From Iris pallida (taxonomy: Eukaryota; Streptophyta; Magnoliopsida; Asparagales; Iridaceae), in assembly GCA_029216955.1 (NCBI GenBank), contig JANAVB010044018.1, positions 2,382,359 through 2,446,358 on the forward strand: a DNA stretch of 64,000 nt, read 5' to 3'. The notes beneath the pieces were generated by a model. That model had not been told where the DNA came from, did not search any database, and saw only the letters and a program-made list of their open reading frames with translations. Position numbers and translations under genes: made by a program. Positions 33,088 to 47,100 of the stretch are shown piece by piece. Numbering within the stretch: position 1 is the stretch's first letter; every line of letters begins with the position of its first letter.

Positions 33088-35377
33088 TGTCACGACCCGC
33101 ACCCTGTTTAGGGGCACGAGCACGTGGGTACGTCCAGCCTACACCGCAGTATTGGCGGTAGAACGTTGTAAAGGTCATCTAGAATATATAGAATCTAAGA
33201 CACAATAATATAACCTGTCATGTCTGCACGGAGGAATATATATTCACCACTCAATCACATAATCTAAGGAAGATAAGCACGATGATAAAGATAAAGAAAC
33301 AAGATGAATAAATAGTCTGAAATAGTGTTGAGTCACAATCACAAGTTCAGAATTTATATGACATAACACAAGATCCCAAATAAATACTACAAGTCTCAAA
33401 GTATCAAGCTGGAATATAATCCAGACAAATAGCTAAACTAAGTCACTACAGGCGGTACGTCCTCTACGAGCATCGGGTCTACAAGCTGGTCTTGTTCGTA
33501 GGCTCCATCTATGCCAAACCCGTAGTAGCTTGGGCAATCTGCATCTAAATTCTCTAAAAAACAACGGGAGTTATCTTGTCAGGATATGAGCAAGTACAAA
33601 CGCTAACAGTAGTTCCATGTGAATTGACAAATACTATAAGAGATAATTATAATGAAATACAAGATGAAATATCAAGACTGAAAGTAAAATAGTACAAAAG
33701 AACTGGATATCATGTCATGTGTGAGATATAAGAAAAAACTGGAATATAAACAGTGGAAAGTATTCTGAGGTATGATGTAAACATAAAAAGAAAGTGCCAT
33801 GAGATATTAGAGCGTTATGTGATTGGCTTGGGTCACGATCAGGCTGTTCCATTTGACCAGCTATGCACAGGTAGTATAATAGTATAGGGATCAGGCCGGC
33901 CAAAATGGAAAGCTATGCACAAGTAGTATAAGGTCAGGCTATACCCTACGTGTGGTGAGGATGGAGCTATGCACAAGTAATAAACAAGTAGGGGTAATGA
34001 TCACATAACCTCTAATAACTCCCCATCCCCGAGTAGTATAATGAATCCAGACATGACAGGTCATGACACGAAATTCGAAGAGCAGGGGGCCAGCCTACTC
34101 CCAAATTGGTGTCTATACAAGTACAGAAAAATTAGCTATAAATTAGCTATAAACGCCTACCCATAAGTCCAATTCTGGACACAGGGGCAAAACGGTAATT
34201 TTGGGTCAAAATGGTGTCCGTCGTTGGATCCACTTTGCACCGAAAAGCGTGTCAGAACCTACGATGTCTAAAGTCATCAACTATATGTCCATAGGTCTGG
34301 TTTGACGAGACAAACCCAACCATATGTCCAAAGTTGGATTCCGGTGAGCCGTGCACAAATTCGCCCGTTGGATCGGATCGCGGGCCCGCCAAAATAGCGT
34401 TCCGGTCGACCTTCTCAGATTCGGACCAAACTTGGCATACAAGACCAGAAAAATGATACGTTCCTTTTGGCACATGTTTCGTCTCAATATGACGATCGTG
34501 CACAAAGTAATTGACAAATTTGCAAAAAGGTCGATATGGTAAATTTTGACGGATACGTATCAAATTCGTCGCGCACATGCTACCAATTTAAATTCCGTCA
34601 AAGCCACATGTCCATGAAGTCGATACGCACCTTTTGATACTTTAGGTTCGCGACCACGTCGTCCGAATTGACGGAACGGACGGCATATCGGGACAATTTT
34701 TCTAAAAATTCAGTTTTGAAAATCAGTGTTTTCTCCAACTTCACCAACCAATAACTTTCTGTATAGTGCATGAAATTTAATTCTACAAAAAGGTTTTTAA
34801 ACCCTTATAGGTTGTCTACAAGTCTCTTCAAACCGATTTTGAAAACTCAAAACATGCTGGTCGCATATCGGCCACAAAGTTGGGGTTTTGGAACAGTTTC
34901 TAACGTCCAATAAATCAAGTTTTTCTCAATTTTGGAACTCATTTTTCGTCGCACATGATGCGAATCGGCACGAACTATTTAAAGAAAATAAAATGTGTAT
35001 ATGTTAGGATCATAACTGACTAAGTGGTTCGCAAAAAGACTGAACGAGGAAGGAGAAATCTATTTCTGAAGTTGGCTATTTACAGCAGTATTGTTGCTGC
35101 AAAACTCTGTCCCGTGCGAGTTTGACCGCCGATGGGCGGTCGTTCCTGGCAGCTAGGGTAGTGCACAGGTAGTTGGGAAGGTCGGGAGCCGGGTGTTGAC
35201 GGCTAGGGCTGGGTTTTGTTAAAAAATATCTCTCTCTCTATAACACATATATAGACGGAAAGGGGTTTCGTGTTTTCAAAGTAGGGGCTCGGCCTGTAGT
35301 TGCTGTGCTCAAACGAGCATAGCAAGCAAGTTGCTTGCTTTAAAAGATCCAATTTTAACTTTTATTAATCCTATTTT

Positions 35378-35455
<78 letters not shown>
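33088..35455 (-). repeat. LTR-A copy 1 (Ty3/gypsy), followed by (TA)n
   Basis: Starts TGTCACGACCCGCACCC and matches 52468-55050 throughout by eye. It is also a diverged relative of LTR-B (38083). Compared with copy 2 it lacks about 300 bases near 34113-34152, where ATTAGCTATAA is repeated twice. Homology runs to a (TA)n tract at 35381-35455 and does not continue into the LTR-B-type right end. By analogy with the gypsy fragment at 49628, the element probably reads on the minus strand. Confidence 0.75.
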
Positions 35456-35458
<3 letters not shown>

Positions 35459-35624
35459 TCCGGATCAAAAGCCCCCCATCGAGAGCCCCCCAAAAGCCTC
35501 CCTCCCTAGTGCACCGTTGGATCAAGTGGGCTGTGTGGGGCCCGCGGGTGCATCCCCTCGATCCAACGGTGCGGTAAGAGGGGGGGCTTTTGGGGGGCTC
35601 CTGCTGGGGGGCTCTCGATCCGGA
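35459..35624. mobile_element. Palindromic MITE inside a (TA)n tract
   Basis: 166 bases from TCCGGATC to GATCCGGA. The two halves are inverted near-copies almost to the centre: AGCCCCCC and AAAGCC words, then CACCGTTGGATC, and the reverse on the other side. (TA)n lies directly on both sides. It is G+C-rich in an AT-rich setting and has no coding capacity. It resembles elements that target TA microsatellites. The family is unnamed. Confidence 0.8.
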
Positions 35625-35625
35625 C

Positions 35626-35650
35626 TATATATATATATATATATATTTTT

Positions 35651-35684
<34 letters not shown>

Positions 35685-35709
35685 ATATATATATATATAT
35701 ATTATAAAA

Positions 35710-35785
<76 letters not shown>

Positions 35786-35786
35786 T

Positions 35787-35879
<93 letters not shown>
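35626..35879. repeat. Complex TA/CA/A microsatellite
   Basis: (TA)n at 35626-35648, A/T runs, (TA)n, a poly-A run at about 35705-35727, (TA)n, (CA)n at 35765-35800, then (TA)n to about 35877. The frames predicted here are only tyrosine/isoleucine repeats from TA repeats. Confidence 0.95.
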
Positions 35880-35880
<1 letters not shown>

Positions 35881-38800
35881 GAAGAGCAAACCAAATGCAT
35901 CATGGTTGATCAGACCATAATAAATTGATTCTGATTAGACATTATGTTAGTAGGCGTCCCCAATAAATATATGTCTTGAATCAAGCTCGATAAAAGAGTA
36001 AGCTTGCAAAACTAGGCTGTAATAGCAGCATTGGTCACGATAGTCAAAATACAAGTAGACAAGACTTTTGAAAGAAGGCACAAGTAGTTCGAGTTTTGAG
36101 AAAATCAAAACCTTACCTGGTGTTATTGCTTATACAGTCATCCTACTATCTACCAATCCATAAGGCCTTGGTCGACTAATGGGTTATGGACCTCTAAATT
36201 CAATATTCTATGTAAACCTGTTAGTGTCAGTCAATTACCTCGTTAATACATAACAAGGACCACAAAATGCTAGGTTGGGAGACAGGCTACCCAACTTACA
36301 GAACTTTCACTAGTATTGGCCTTGGATCTTATGGGACACACAGGACATTTTCTTATCCTCTATAGTATCCTAAACTTGTAATCACGTTTGAAATTATTTC
36401 ACCGAGAATTATGTCTCGCCCGTATACTCTGGCTGTGGCAAACCCTTGGTTCCGTGATTCAATTGTGATAGGCTATCAGATACTCTACCTTACATTGACA
36501 TAAGGGCCTAAAGAGGTCAACGAAGATATAGTTACAGCAATGTTCCATACCTACGATTCCTTGAAATAATTTCAATTCTATGGGTCGTGCTTTACCAGTG
36601 CGCTGCTGGCTGCAGTGAACCCACACTCTCCATTCTCAAGTAATTGGCGACAGTGTGTTGCTGTCTAGCCATCGCAAGTCATCAAAATCATTCAAACTAT
36701 ATCCTCAAGAATATCAAAGGAGTTCAAAATATCATACAAGTTGATAATGATAGAAAAGTGCAAGTATCTGTTTTTTAAGTATGAGATCAGCTTCTTAGAA
36801 GGAAAAATAATTGGTTTGGAAGGATAGTGATCGAAATCAAAATAAGTAGAAAAAAATCTTATAATCCTTATTTCACGGATATTCAATATTCGACGATTGA
36901 GAGGAAACTTTTGAATCCAAAAGCTTAACTAAGATTAATAGACAATTGAGTGAGAAGTTAAAAATAATTCCTTAGGTCCAAGGAAAAGAATATAAGTGAT
37001 ACAGACTTATGATATGGCGATGCTTAGAAAAGACATAAGATAAGGTTGTACAAATTATCATGATTAGGAAAAAAATGACCGAAGGCAAAAGAAATATAAA
37101 TTTAAGTTTATATTTCTCTAATATTCGAGATCGGGGGAAAAATATGTATAAAGCACTATATCTACTTATTATGATTATATTTATACACAAGCATATATTT
37201 ATAGCCTTAGTAAATCCCAAAAATTCCACAATATCATTCTAAGAGAAGGTTATCATATTTCCAAGAAAATATAAATTTAAATAGCAATAATACATATATT
37301 ATATTCAATATATATAATTTATAGAAATTATTCACAATACTAGAAATGGACTACCAATATATATACACATATATATACCTACATGGTCGACGTTGGTTGC
37401 ACTACATGACCACCAGGACTTTGGTTGAGTTCGGACTAATTTGTAACAACCGGGTCTTCTAAAAGCCACTAATATTAATAATAAGTAATTAAATTATTCC
37501 TAGGGTTATGTCACGATTTGGTCTGGTTTTCCTAGAAAGAGCACACCTATGACTCGGCCTTCTCTACCATGGCTAGAACACCAGTCAAAGCACTCGACTA
37601 CACTCTCAGTGCCAAAAAATTTGGTTATTTTGCGCTCCAAAACTTAACCATGACTAAGGCCTTCCATAATAAATATTTATAAAACTCTAAAAATCATATT
37701 TTAACTCAAACAAATAAATAAAAGGATATTTCCAAACTTTCGGAAAGAGGGGTTACGGTCAAGAATTGGGTTCCAAGAAGGCCTAAGTTGATGAGTAAAT
37801 AGTCTACCCACCTTAGGTCATATTGTCGTGTCAAAATACAATAGTGTATCAAAATCATCCAAGTTATCTATATTTAATAAATTGCATGGCCTAATCCTTA
37901 ACTACCCAATAATCAAATTAATAAGGGACTCCTATTCCTAATCATTCTCTTAAAATTGACTTACTCCTAGTTGTGAATGAGCATTTCCTAGTCGCAGACT
38001 CGCAGTAGTACGACTAATATGGTACTACCACGAGTTCGTAGCCTTTTGCAAAAACTGACCTGCATGGGCCACCACAAAAACTTGTCACGACCCGTACCCG
38101 CTTTTTCGGATACGAGACGTGTCCAAGCCAGCCTATGCAGCAGAGTCGGTGGTAGAACGCTGTCACGGCCAAGATGCTCAAAATCACAAAAATATAACAT
38201 TTATTGCTCATTCACATTTCTAAATTTATTATAACATTTACAACATTTATATTTAAAAAAAATACAAAGTTCTCACAATTAATGAAAATGATACAACTGC
38301 GATCTATTTTTAGGTTTTTCTCTGCAAGTACACCCATATCTCCCAATGCTAAGAGAAGCCACAGCTAACCTGAAAATTGTTGGTTTCCAGTCCGGAGTGG
38401 AACAAGTACACAAACCGACGGCAATGCGAAAACACAATAGAATTAACAAGACATGGAAATAACATATGAGAGATGAAAACTAGAAAGTAACTGACATCAT
38501 GGCAAGCGGTGAAGAAAACAAGGAATTAAATAAAATACAACTATCTACGTGATTTGAAATATCTAGTTCGACATGTGAACGGCTAAGGGGTAAATACGGC
38601 ACCCTGCACGTGTCCTATGCAGCTGCTATCAGTCAAGAATAGACATATTGGGATGGGTAAGGGGTAGCTCACACGTATACTAAGATATTTCCCTACCCAG
38701 CTAGTACTCATGGAATCAGGTCGCAAGCATGGTAATCATGAGAATGACAGTCAAGAATATATAATAAATCCATGATACTAATCTCCTTGTGACGATCGTG

Positions 38801-40234
38801 TCAACAAGAAGCAAGACATATGTATAAACATGAAATGAAAAGACCACTATAAATCGAAAGCAATGAGAAAGTGCACTTGCCTGAGGTCCTTCGCTGGTGA
38901 AACCGATAATAAAATACTACTCAGTGAGCCACAACAATCAAATTCATACAACAGTCTCCAGATGCTGAAATAAATATTACCAAAGTTCTCAGAATAGTCA
39001 AATTAGCTAGGATGGCCTGTCCTTAAGTCCAATTCTGGACACAGGAGCAAAACGGTAATTTCAGGTCAAAACGGTATCCGCCGTTGGACCCGCATTGCAT
39101 CGAAAAGCGTGCCAGAGTCAATGGTCTCTAAAATCGTCAAACAACATGTCTACGGATTCGTTTTGATGATACGAACCCAACCGTATGTCCAAAGTTGGAT
39201 TCCGGCGGGCTGTGCTCAAAATCGCTCATTAAATCGGACCGTAGGGCCCGCAAAACGGTGATCCGATCAACTGTCTCAGAATTGGACCAAACTTGGCATA
39301 CAGGACCAGAAAAATGATACGGTCCTGTTGGCACAAGTTTCGTCTCGATCTGATGGACGTGCACAAAGTAATTGAAGAATTTTCATAGAGGCCGATACGG
39401 TAAATTTTGACGGATACGTATCAAATTCGTCGCGCACACGTGACCAATTTGAATTCCATCAAAGCCCACACGTCCACGAAGCCGATACGCACCTTTCGAT
39501 GCTTTCGGTTTGTGACTACGTCGCCCGGATTGGCGGGACGCACGTCGTATCGAAAATTTTTATTGTTTTTTAAAACAGGTTTTTTATGAACTTTGGGATC
39601 CGATTTCTCGGTGCGTAGTCGATGAAATCGACTTCTGCGAATTAGGTTATGGAGCCCTACATGTTGTCTAAAAGTGTCTTTAATTAGTTTCATAAAATTC
39701 CTATTATCCTGTTCTAGAATCCCCTTCCAAAATAGGAAATTGAATGGTTTGGGTCCTGTTTTGCTATCAACGAAGATCGGGTTTTTTCGAGTTTTGGAAC
39801 TCGATTTACCACGTGTACATCGCTAAATAAGTACATCTACTTGAAGGGAGACAAATATGGTTAGGTTAGGTATGTACCGGAAGAAATGGCTCGTCGAATG
39901 ATTGATTGTGCGCGAAGAATTCTCGCGACAGTTGTACATCCGCTTCACGCTGCTGCTTTCATTTCTGTTGTCCATACGCACGACCGATTCCGGCGCTCGT
40001 GCGGCGGCACGCGGCTGCGGGGTTGGTCCCCAGGGGTCGGAGAGGGGGCGCCGTGGGTGTTAGGGTTTTATGGGAACTTCTCTCGATATATATACATGCG
40101 AGTTCTTCTCGGTTTCAGCCTCGTGGGAGGATGGGGCTCGGTTTAGGACGAGCGGCTGTGGGGGACTTGGGTCTCTCGGGTCTGGGCTGGCCTGGCTTGC
40201 TTTTTTTTATTTTTTTTTATTTTCCTATTTCTTT

Positions 40235-40282
<48 letters not shown>

Positions 40283-40296
40283 ATATATATTATATA

Positions 40297-40394
<98 letters not shown>

Positions 40395-40916
40395 TATACA
40401 CACATATACGTATACGTATACTTACTACTATATATGTTCATATATATATATATATACACATACGCACATATATTATATATATTTATATTTACATACATAT
40501 ACTCACATATATAATATATATTTATATTTACATACACACACACGTATATAATATATATTTATATATACATGCACATATATGATGGTATATGCGTATAAAT
40601 TGTACACCACAATATAATAATTAAATATAACAATTAAATATAACAATTATTGATTTATAAAAATAATAAATAGACCATTAAATAAACACGAAGTATGTAT
40701 ATAGCAATATACGATCCAATGTATTTTGAAAACCATTTGTACATTTACTCTATAAACCCAAATAAAATCTAGGCAATTATATTTAGAAATGCTAGCATAA
40801 TTCCAAAATAGAATATTATTATAAATAACAATATTATATATATAATTCATTTGCTAATGAATAATCAAATAAACGAATGCTATTGACATTATTTACGAAC
40901 AATTACAATAATAACC

Positions 40917-40955
<39 letters not shown>

Positions 40956-41519
40956 CAATATCCCACTAAAATAACCAAAAGAGTCCTGGTGAACATATCT
41001 GGCCCTAGAAAATTGTACCAATATTCTAAAACTCTATTTAAATATTAATAATATCCATATTGTATAAATAGCCAAATATTTAGAAAATAATATTAAGTCC
41101 ACCCAAAAATTTAAAAAATATTTGTACACACCTAAAAGTATGTCTACATAGGCTTGGGCTTGGTTTGGGTCCAATCTGGACTAGTTTGGCACAACCGGGT
41201 TCCCGAAAACTCAATAATATAATTAATAAATAATTAAAACGTTCTATATGGGTTAAGCCGCAACTTGGCCTGGTTTTCCTAGTTAGAACAATCCTATGGC
41301 TCGGCTTTCCCCTACTATGGCTAAACACTAGTCAAAGCACGCTACTGCATTATCCGTGCCATGATTCCTAGTCACCTTGTACTCCAATTTCTAGCCATGA
41401 CTAAAATCATCAACCGTAATAATTAACTAATTAATTATTTATAAAAATCTAAAAATCACCATTTAAATAAAATAAATAAAAACAAAAATATTTCAAAATT
41501 TTCGGAAAGGGGAGCTACA
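35880..41519. repeat. Direct repeat R1, copy 1 (about 5.6 kb)
   Basis: Starts TGAAGAGC and ends GGGGAGCTACA. It matches 44130-49627 along its length by eye. It contains an older LTR right end (about 37430-37756), about 330 bases of internal-type DNA, and then a complete LTR-B (38083-41519). No conserved coding frame was found. The (TA)n tract at about 40239-40400 and the (ATA)n tract at 40918-40953 are both longer than in copy 2. Confidence 0.85.
38083..41519 (-). repeat. LTR-B copy 1 (Ty3/gypsy, about 3.4 kb)
   Basis: Runs from TGTCACGACCCGTACCCGC to GGGGAGCTACA, so both ends are TG...CA. On its left is GACCTGCATGGGCCACCAC, which also precedes LTR-A copy 2 (52442-52460), so it is internal sequence next to the LTR. 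On its right is TCTACCCACCTTA, whose reverse complement TAAGGTGGGTAGA looks like a polypurine tract. The LTR is thus flanked by internal-type DNA on both sides, and the element reads on the minus strand. Confidence 0.7.
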
Positions 41520-44129
41520 AATCTACCCACCTTAAAAATAATTTCTTCCTTAAAATTCTAATTCGTAACTATTCTTAAGATTAAAAAAAAAGTCTATCTT
41601 AACCTTAATCTCCTTAAATTCTAATTCCTCAAAATAGTTTGTATACTCCTCCTAGCCATTTTATAACTCCGAATACTTGAGGACTTCTACCCACCTTTGG
41701 TCACACTACTCCATCAAATCTCTTGTCGGTAAAACTTTATAATCTTCCAACTAATTGCTAAAATTTCTACCAATAGATATCAATGGCATAAGGCACCTAC
41801 AATCCTCTCCTATCTATCAAGCAACCCAAAATTTAACAAGCAACAAATTTACACAAGTGGCTAAGAATTATTAATAGATTCTAATAAGTATGACCATTCG
41901 TCGCTCTGAAATAAGAAGGGCAGAAAGATAAGAAAGAATAATAAAGAGTAAATATAAAGTTTCAAGAGCGGTAGAGAGTATCCAATGACGCAGATAGAAA
42001 GAAGGTTTATGAACCATGACTTATTTGCTAGATTGGGCTACTCTAGTCCAGTCACTTGCTAAATCGAAGAACCCTTTGTTTCTTAGAGGTGCTTGCAATC
42101 TATGCAATACGAAAATTCCGTTCTCGAAATTCTAAACAAGGTTCCAAAATAGAATAGTATTTAAGAAATCAAGATTGTGATCTCTCATGTGGTTATTTAA
42201 ACATATGAACAAGGAATATAAATGCAAAATAAGATCGTATCGCGACTTCTAGGCAGATGGAATAAGGGTTACGAATGACTTTACATTCTAAGAGGTGGAG
42301 ACTACATAATAGGTATTGGGACCTATTTCAAACAGTTCGATTTTATAGTCCAAAATATGCTGTTATGCATGGATGGGTTTTACTGGGTCTTTATGGGTTC
42401 CCTATTTGGACATAAATCGTTGGTTGGATGAACCTTGGATTTCAATCTATATTGACTGGACAAGCCCCAAGATAAAACTTTTTCTACTAGGTTAGGGTGA
42501 CCTGGAATAAGTTTCAACCCAAGTGGTTGAGCTAGTTGCCAGTCAGGCTAGTTAGCTAGGATCCTAAAAGCCAAAAATGCGCCTTCAGTGTCATTGGTGT
42601 TTAAGTAGCACATGAGGCCTCAATTGGGTGGCATACTAGTGGCATATGCATAGTGGGCTTCGAGTAGATCACAACCATATATCGGGTCGAAGGAATTAAG
42701 TCGAAGTTGGGGCTCTAATGGAAGTCGGGAAGTATACCGGTATTATGGCAAGGGTTATAGCTTGTCTTTTTGACCAGTAAGTCGTACCACAAAAATAGAG
42801 TACAAGGGGACGGGTTTGCGTGGGACATGATATACCTAGATGAAGGTGGACTCATCTAGATCTTGCATATGAAATTTGTTGGAAGGTAATAGCTGGTCTC
42901 GTGCTCTGAATATTAATGACACGACCGTGGACACAAAATGATCTAATTGGAATGTGGGAGTCCATGGGGCACTAATTATCATCCTAATGGAAATTATTCT
43001 AATCAATCGGTAATCCTCGTATATCCTAAAATTTTAGAAGGCTCACAGTTTACTAACCTTAGAAGCTAGAGTATGGATTTAGGAACAATGAGGTTAAAAG
43101 AATTCCAAAGTCTGGATATTGTACCTTGACTCTTGTTAATAAAGAATAAGGCACAGCATAACGTGATATGGTAGATATAAGTCAAGTCAAGGATCGTTCC
43201 TCAACAAATGGAAAACAAGTGTGTGCAATGTCACATGGTCGATAAAATAGAATGATCTTCTCGTCCATAGTATACAAGAGTTATCGACGGGGTAACCAAC
43301 TCTAAGGCACATCATATGAAGTGATTCCTAACAGCTGGGTCATGATTTCTATTTGTGTCTAGCCTACCAGACTATTGTCACAAGGGTTCTAGTGGCATAG
43401 GCTGTAGTGATCATGTATTGTTGTTGATAACTGATAGATCATAATATGACAGGATATTTAAGCTATGCTATTGGCTAAGCTAGTGACTGTGGTGTTCCAA
43501 TACTAGTTAGGTCTTAATAATAAAATTTACATAAATAGGATAATATTTGTTGGAAACCAAACTTGAGATGGGTGTCTACCATAGTCCTGGTAAATGATTG
43601 TCCTTACCTTTGTCTATTTATCTCGTGTCTAAAATATGGGCTTTCGTCGAGGAAATGATGGTTTAAGGCTTAAGGGTTGCTAGTTAAAGCAAGCTTCAAG
43701 CAAATAATTAGAGACTCACAACGATTGATTTCTTGAGAATAGACAGTCTCCTAGGTTGGCATTTTGACTAAGGGTAAAACCCTAATCATTCTTAAATTCA
43801 GATGACTAGAAGGTCCCAATAGTTGTTTGAGGGTCGAGAGGAGAACGAGTAACTCAAGGCAAGGTTCTAGTCACCTGGCTGACCGATGGTATCTACACTT
43901 GTGTATACAACTATCATAGCCATGGGGATACGTGGTATCTATCTACCAATTACGAGCTTTCGTCTTTCCAAATCAGTAAAAGACAAAAACAATAAAGAGT
44001 TCAAGAAAGATGTTATCGAATACAATTACGTGATTCAAGGGCGATTGTATAATTCAAGAGAAATTATCAATACAGTCGCGGAAGAGATCCAGGATATCTC
44101 TATACCTCAATCTACGTAGGGTAATTAAA
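41520..44129. other. Spacer between the 5.6-kb repeats, internal-type DNA
   Basis: Non-coding by eye. Phrases such as TGGGACATGATATACC and ATCTAGATCTTGCATATGAA recur in changed form at 50880-50945, next to the gypsy pol fragment, so this is probably non-coding internal sequence of the same family. A 77-codon plus-strand frame at 43886-44119 shows no family signature and I do not call it a gene. Confidence 0.5.
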
Positions 44130-47100
44130 TGAAGAGCGAACCAAATGCATCATGGTTGATCAGACCGTAATACACAGATTCTGATTAGACAATATATTAG
44201 TAGGCGTCCCCAATAAACATATGTCTTGAATCAGGCTTGATAAAAGAGTAAGCTTGTAAAACTAGGCTGTAATAATAGCAGCATTGGTCACGATAGTCAA
44301 AATACAAGCAGGCGAGATTTTTGAAAGGAGGCACAAGTAGTTCGAGTTTTGAAAAAATTAAAACCTTACCTGGTGTTATTGCTTATACAGTCATCCTACT
44401 ATCTACCTATCCTTAAGGCCTTGGTCGACTAATGGGTTATGGACCTATAAATTATATATTCTAGGTAAACCTATTAGTGTCAGTCAATTACCTCGTTAAT
44501 AGATCACAAGGACCACAGAATGCTAGGTTGGGAGACAGGCTACCCAACTTACAGAACTTTTACTAGTATTAGCCTTGGATCTTATGGGACACACAGGACA
44601 TTTTCTTATCCTCTATAGTATCCTAAACTTGTAATCACGTCTGAAGTTATTTCACCGAGAATTATGCCTCGCCCGTATACTCTGGCTGTGGCAAACCCTT
44701 GGTTCCGTGATTCAATTATGATAGGCTATCAGATACTCTACCTTACATTGACATAAGGGCCTAAAGAGGTCAACGAAGATATAGTTTTAGCAATGTTCTA
44801 TACCTATGATTCCTTGAAATAATTTCAATTCTATGGGTGGTGCCTTGCCAGTGCACTGCTGGCTGCAGTGAACCCACACACTCTATTCTCAAGTAATTGG
44901 CGACAGTGTGCTGTTGTCTAGCCATCGCATATCATCAAAATTATTCAAACTATATCCTCAAGAATATCAAAGGAGTTCAGAATATCATACAAGTTGATAA
45001 AGATAGAAAAGTGCAAGTATCTGTTTTTCAAGTATAAGATCAGCTTCTTTGAAGAAAAAATAATTGGTTTGGAAGGATAGTTATCGAAATCAAAATAAGT
45101 AGAAAAAAATCTTATAATCCTTATTTCACGGATATTCAATATTCGACGATTGAGAGGAAAATTTTGAATCTAAAAGCTTGACTAAGATTAATAGACAATT
45201 GAGTGAGAAGTTAAAAATAATTCCTTAGGTCCAAGGAAAAGAATATAAGTGATACAAACTTATGATATGGCGATGCTTAGAAAAGACATAAGATAAGGTT
45301 GTACAAATTATCATGATTAAGAAAAAATGACCGAAGGCAAAAGAAATATAAATTAAATTTATTTTTCTCTAATATTCAAGATCGAGGGAAAAATATGTAT
45401 AAAGCACTATGTCTACTTATTATGATTATATTTATACACAAGCATATATTTATAGCCTTAGTAAATCCCAAAAATCCCACAATATCATTCTAAGAGAAGG
45501 TTATCATATTTCCAAGAAAATGTAAATTTAAATAGCAATAATACATATATTATATTCAATATATATTATTTATAGAAATTATTCACAATACTAGAAATGG
45601 ACTACCAATATATATACACATATATATACCTACATGGTCGACGTTGGTTGCACTACATGACCACCAGGACTTCGGTTGAGTTCGGACTAATTTGTAACAA
45701 ACGGGTCTTCTAAAAGCCACTAATATTAATAATAAGTAATTAAATTACTCCTAGGGTTATGCCACGATTTGGCCTGGTTTTCCTAGTAAGAGCACACCTA
45801 TGACTCGGCCTTCTCTACCATGGCTAGAATACCAGTCAAAGCACTCGACTACACTCTCAGTGCCAAAAATTTTGGTTATCTTGCGCTCCAAAACATAACC
45901 ATGACTAAGGCCTTCCATAATAAATATTTATAAAACTCTAAAAATCATATTTTAACTCAAACAAATAAATAAAAGGATATTTCCAAACTTTCGGAAAGAG
46001 GGGTTATGGTCAAGAATTGGGTTCCAAGAAGGCCTAAGTTGATGAGTAAATAGTCTACCCACCTTAGGTCATATTGTCGTGTCAAAATGCAATAGCGTAT
46101 CAAAATCTTCCAAGTTATTTAAATTTAATAAATTGCATGGCCTAATCCTTAACTACCCAATAATCAAATTAATAAGGGACTCCTATTCCTAATCATTCTC
46201 TTAAAATTGACTTACTCCTAGTTGTGAATGAGCATTTCCTAGTCGCAGACTCGCAGTAGTACGACTAATATGGTACTACCACGAGTTCGTAGCCTTTTGC
46301 GAAAACTGACCTGCATGGGCCACCACAAAAACTTGTCACGACCCGTACCCGCTTTTTCGGATACGAGACGTGTCCAAGCCAGCCTACGCCACAGAGTCGG
46401 TGGTAAAACGCTGTCGCAGCCAAGATACTCAAAATCACAAAAATATAATATTTATTGCTCATTCACATTTCTAAATTTATTACAACATTTACAACATTTA
46501 TATTTAAAGAAAATACAAAGTTCTCACAATTAATGAAAATGATACAACTGCGATCTATTTTTAGGTTTTCCTCTGCAAGTACACCTATATCTCCCAATGC
46601 TAAGAGAAGCAACAGCTAACCTGAAAAATATTGGTTTCCAGTCCGGAATGGAATAAGTACACAAACCGACGGCAATGCGAAAACACAATAGAATTAACAA
46701 GACATGGAAATAACATATGAGAGATGAAAACTAGAAAGTAACTGACATCATGGCAAGCGGTGAAGAAAACAAGGAATTAAATAAAATACAACTATCTACG
46801 TGATTTGAAATATCTAGTTCGACATGTGAACGGCTAAGGGGTAAATATGGCACCCTGCACGTGTCGTGTGCAGCTGCTATCAGTCAAGATTAGACATATT
46901 GGGATGGATAAGGGGTAGTTCACACATCTACTAAGATATTTTCCCGCCCAGCTAGTACTCATGGAATCAGGTCGCAAGCATGATAATCATGAGAATGACA
47001 GTCAAGAATATATAATAAATCCATGATACTAATCTCCGTGTGACGAGCGTGTCAACAAGCAACAAGACATATGTATAAACATGAAATGAAAAGACTACTA

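Noticed and set aside
43886..44119. 77-codon plus-strand frame in the spacer
   Set aside because: Varied residues but no known motif, no promoter or splice context, and surrounded by internal-type non-coding DNA.
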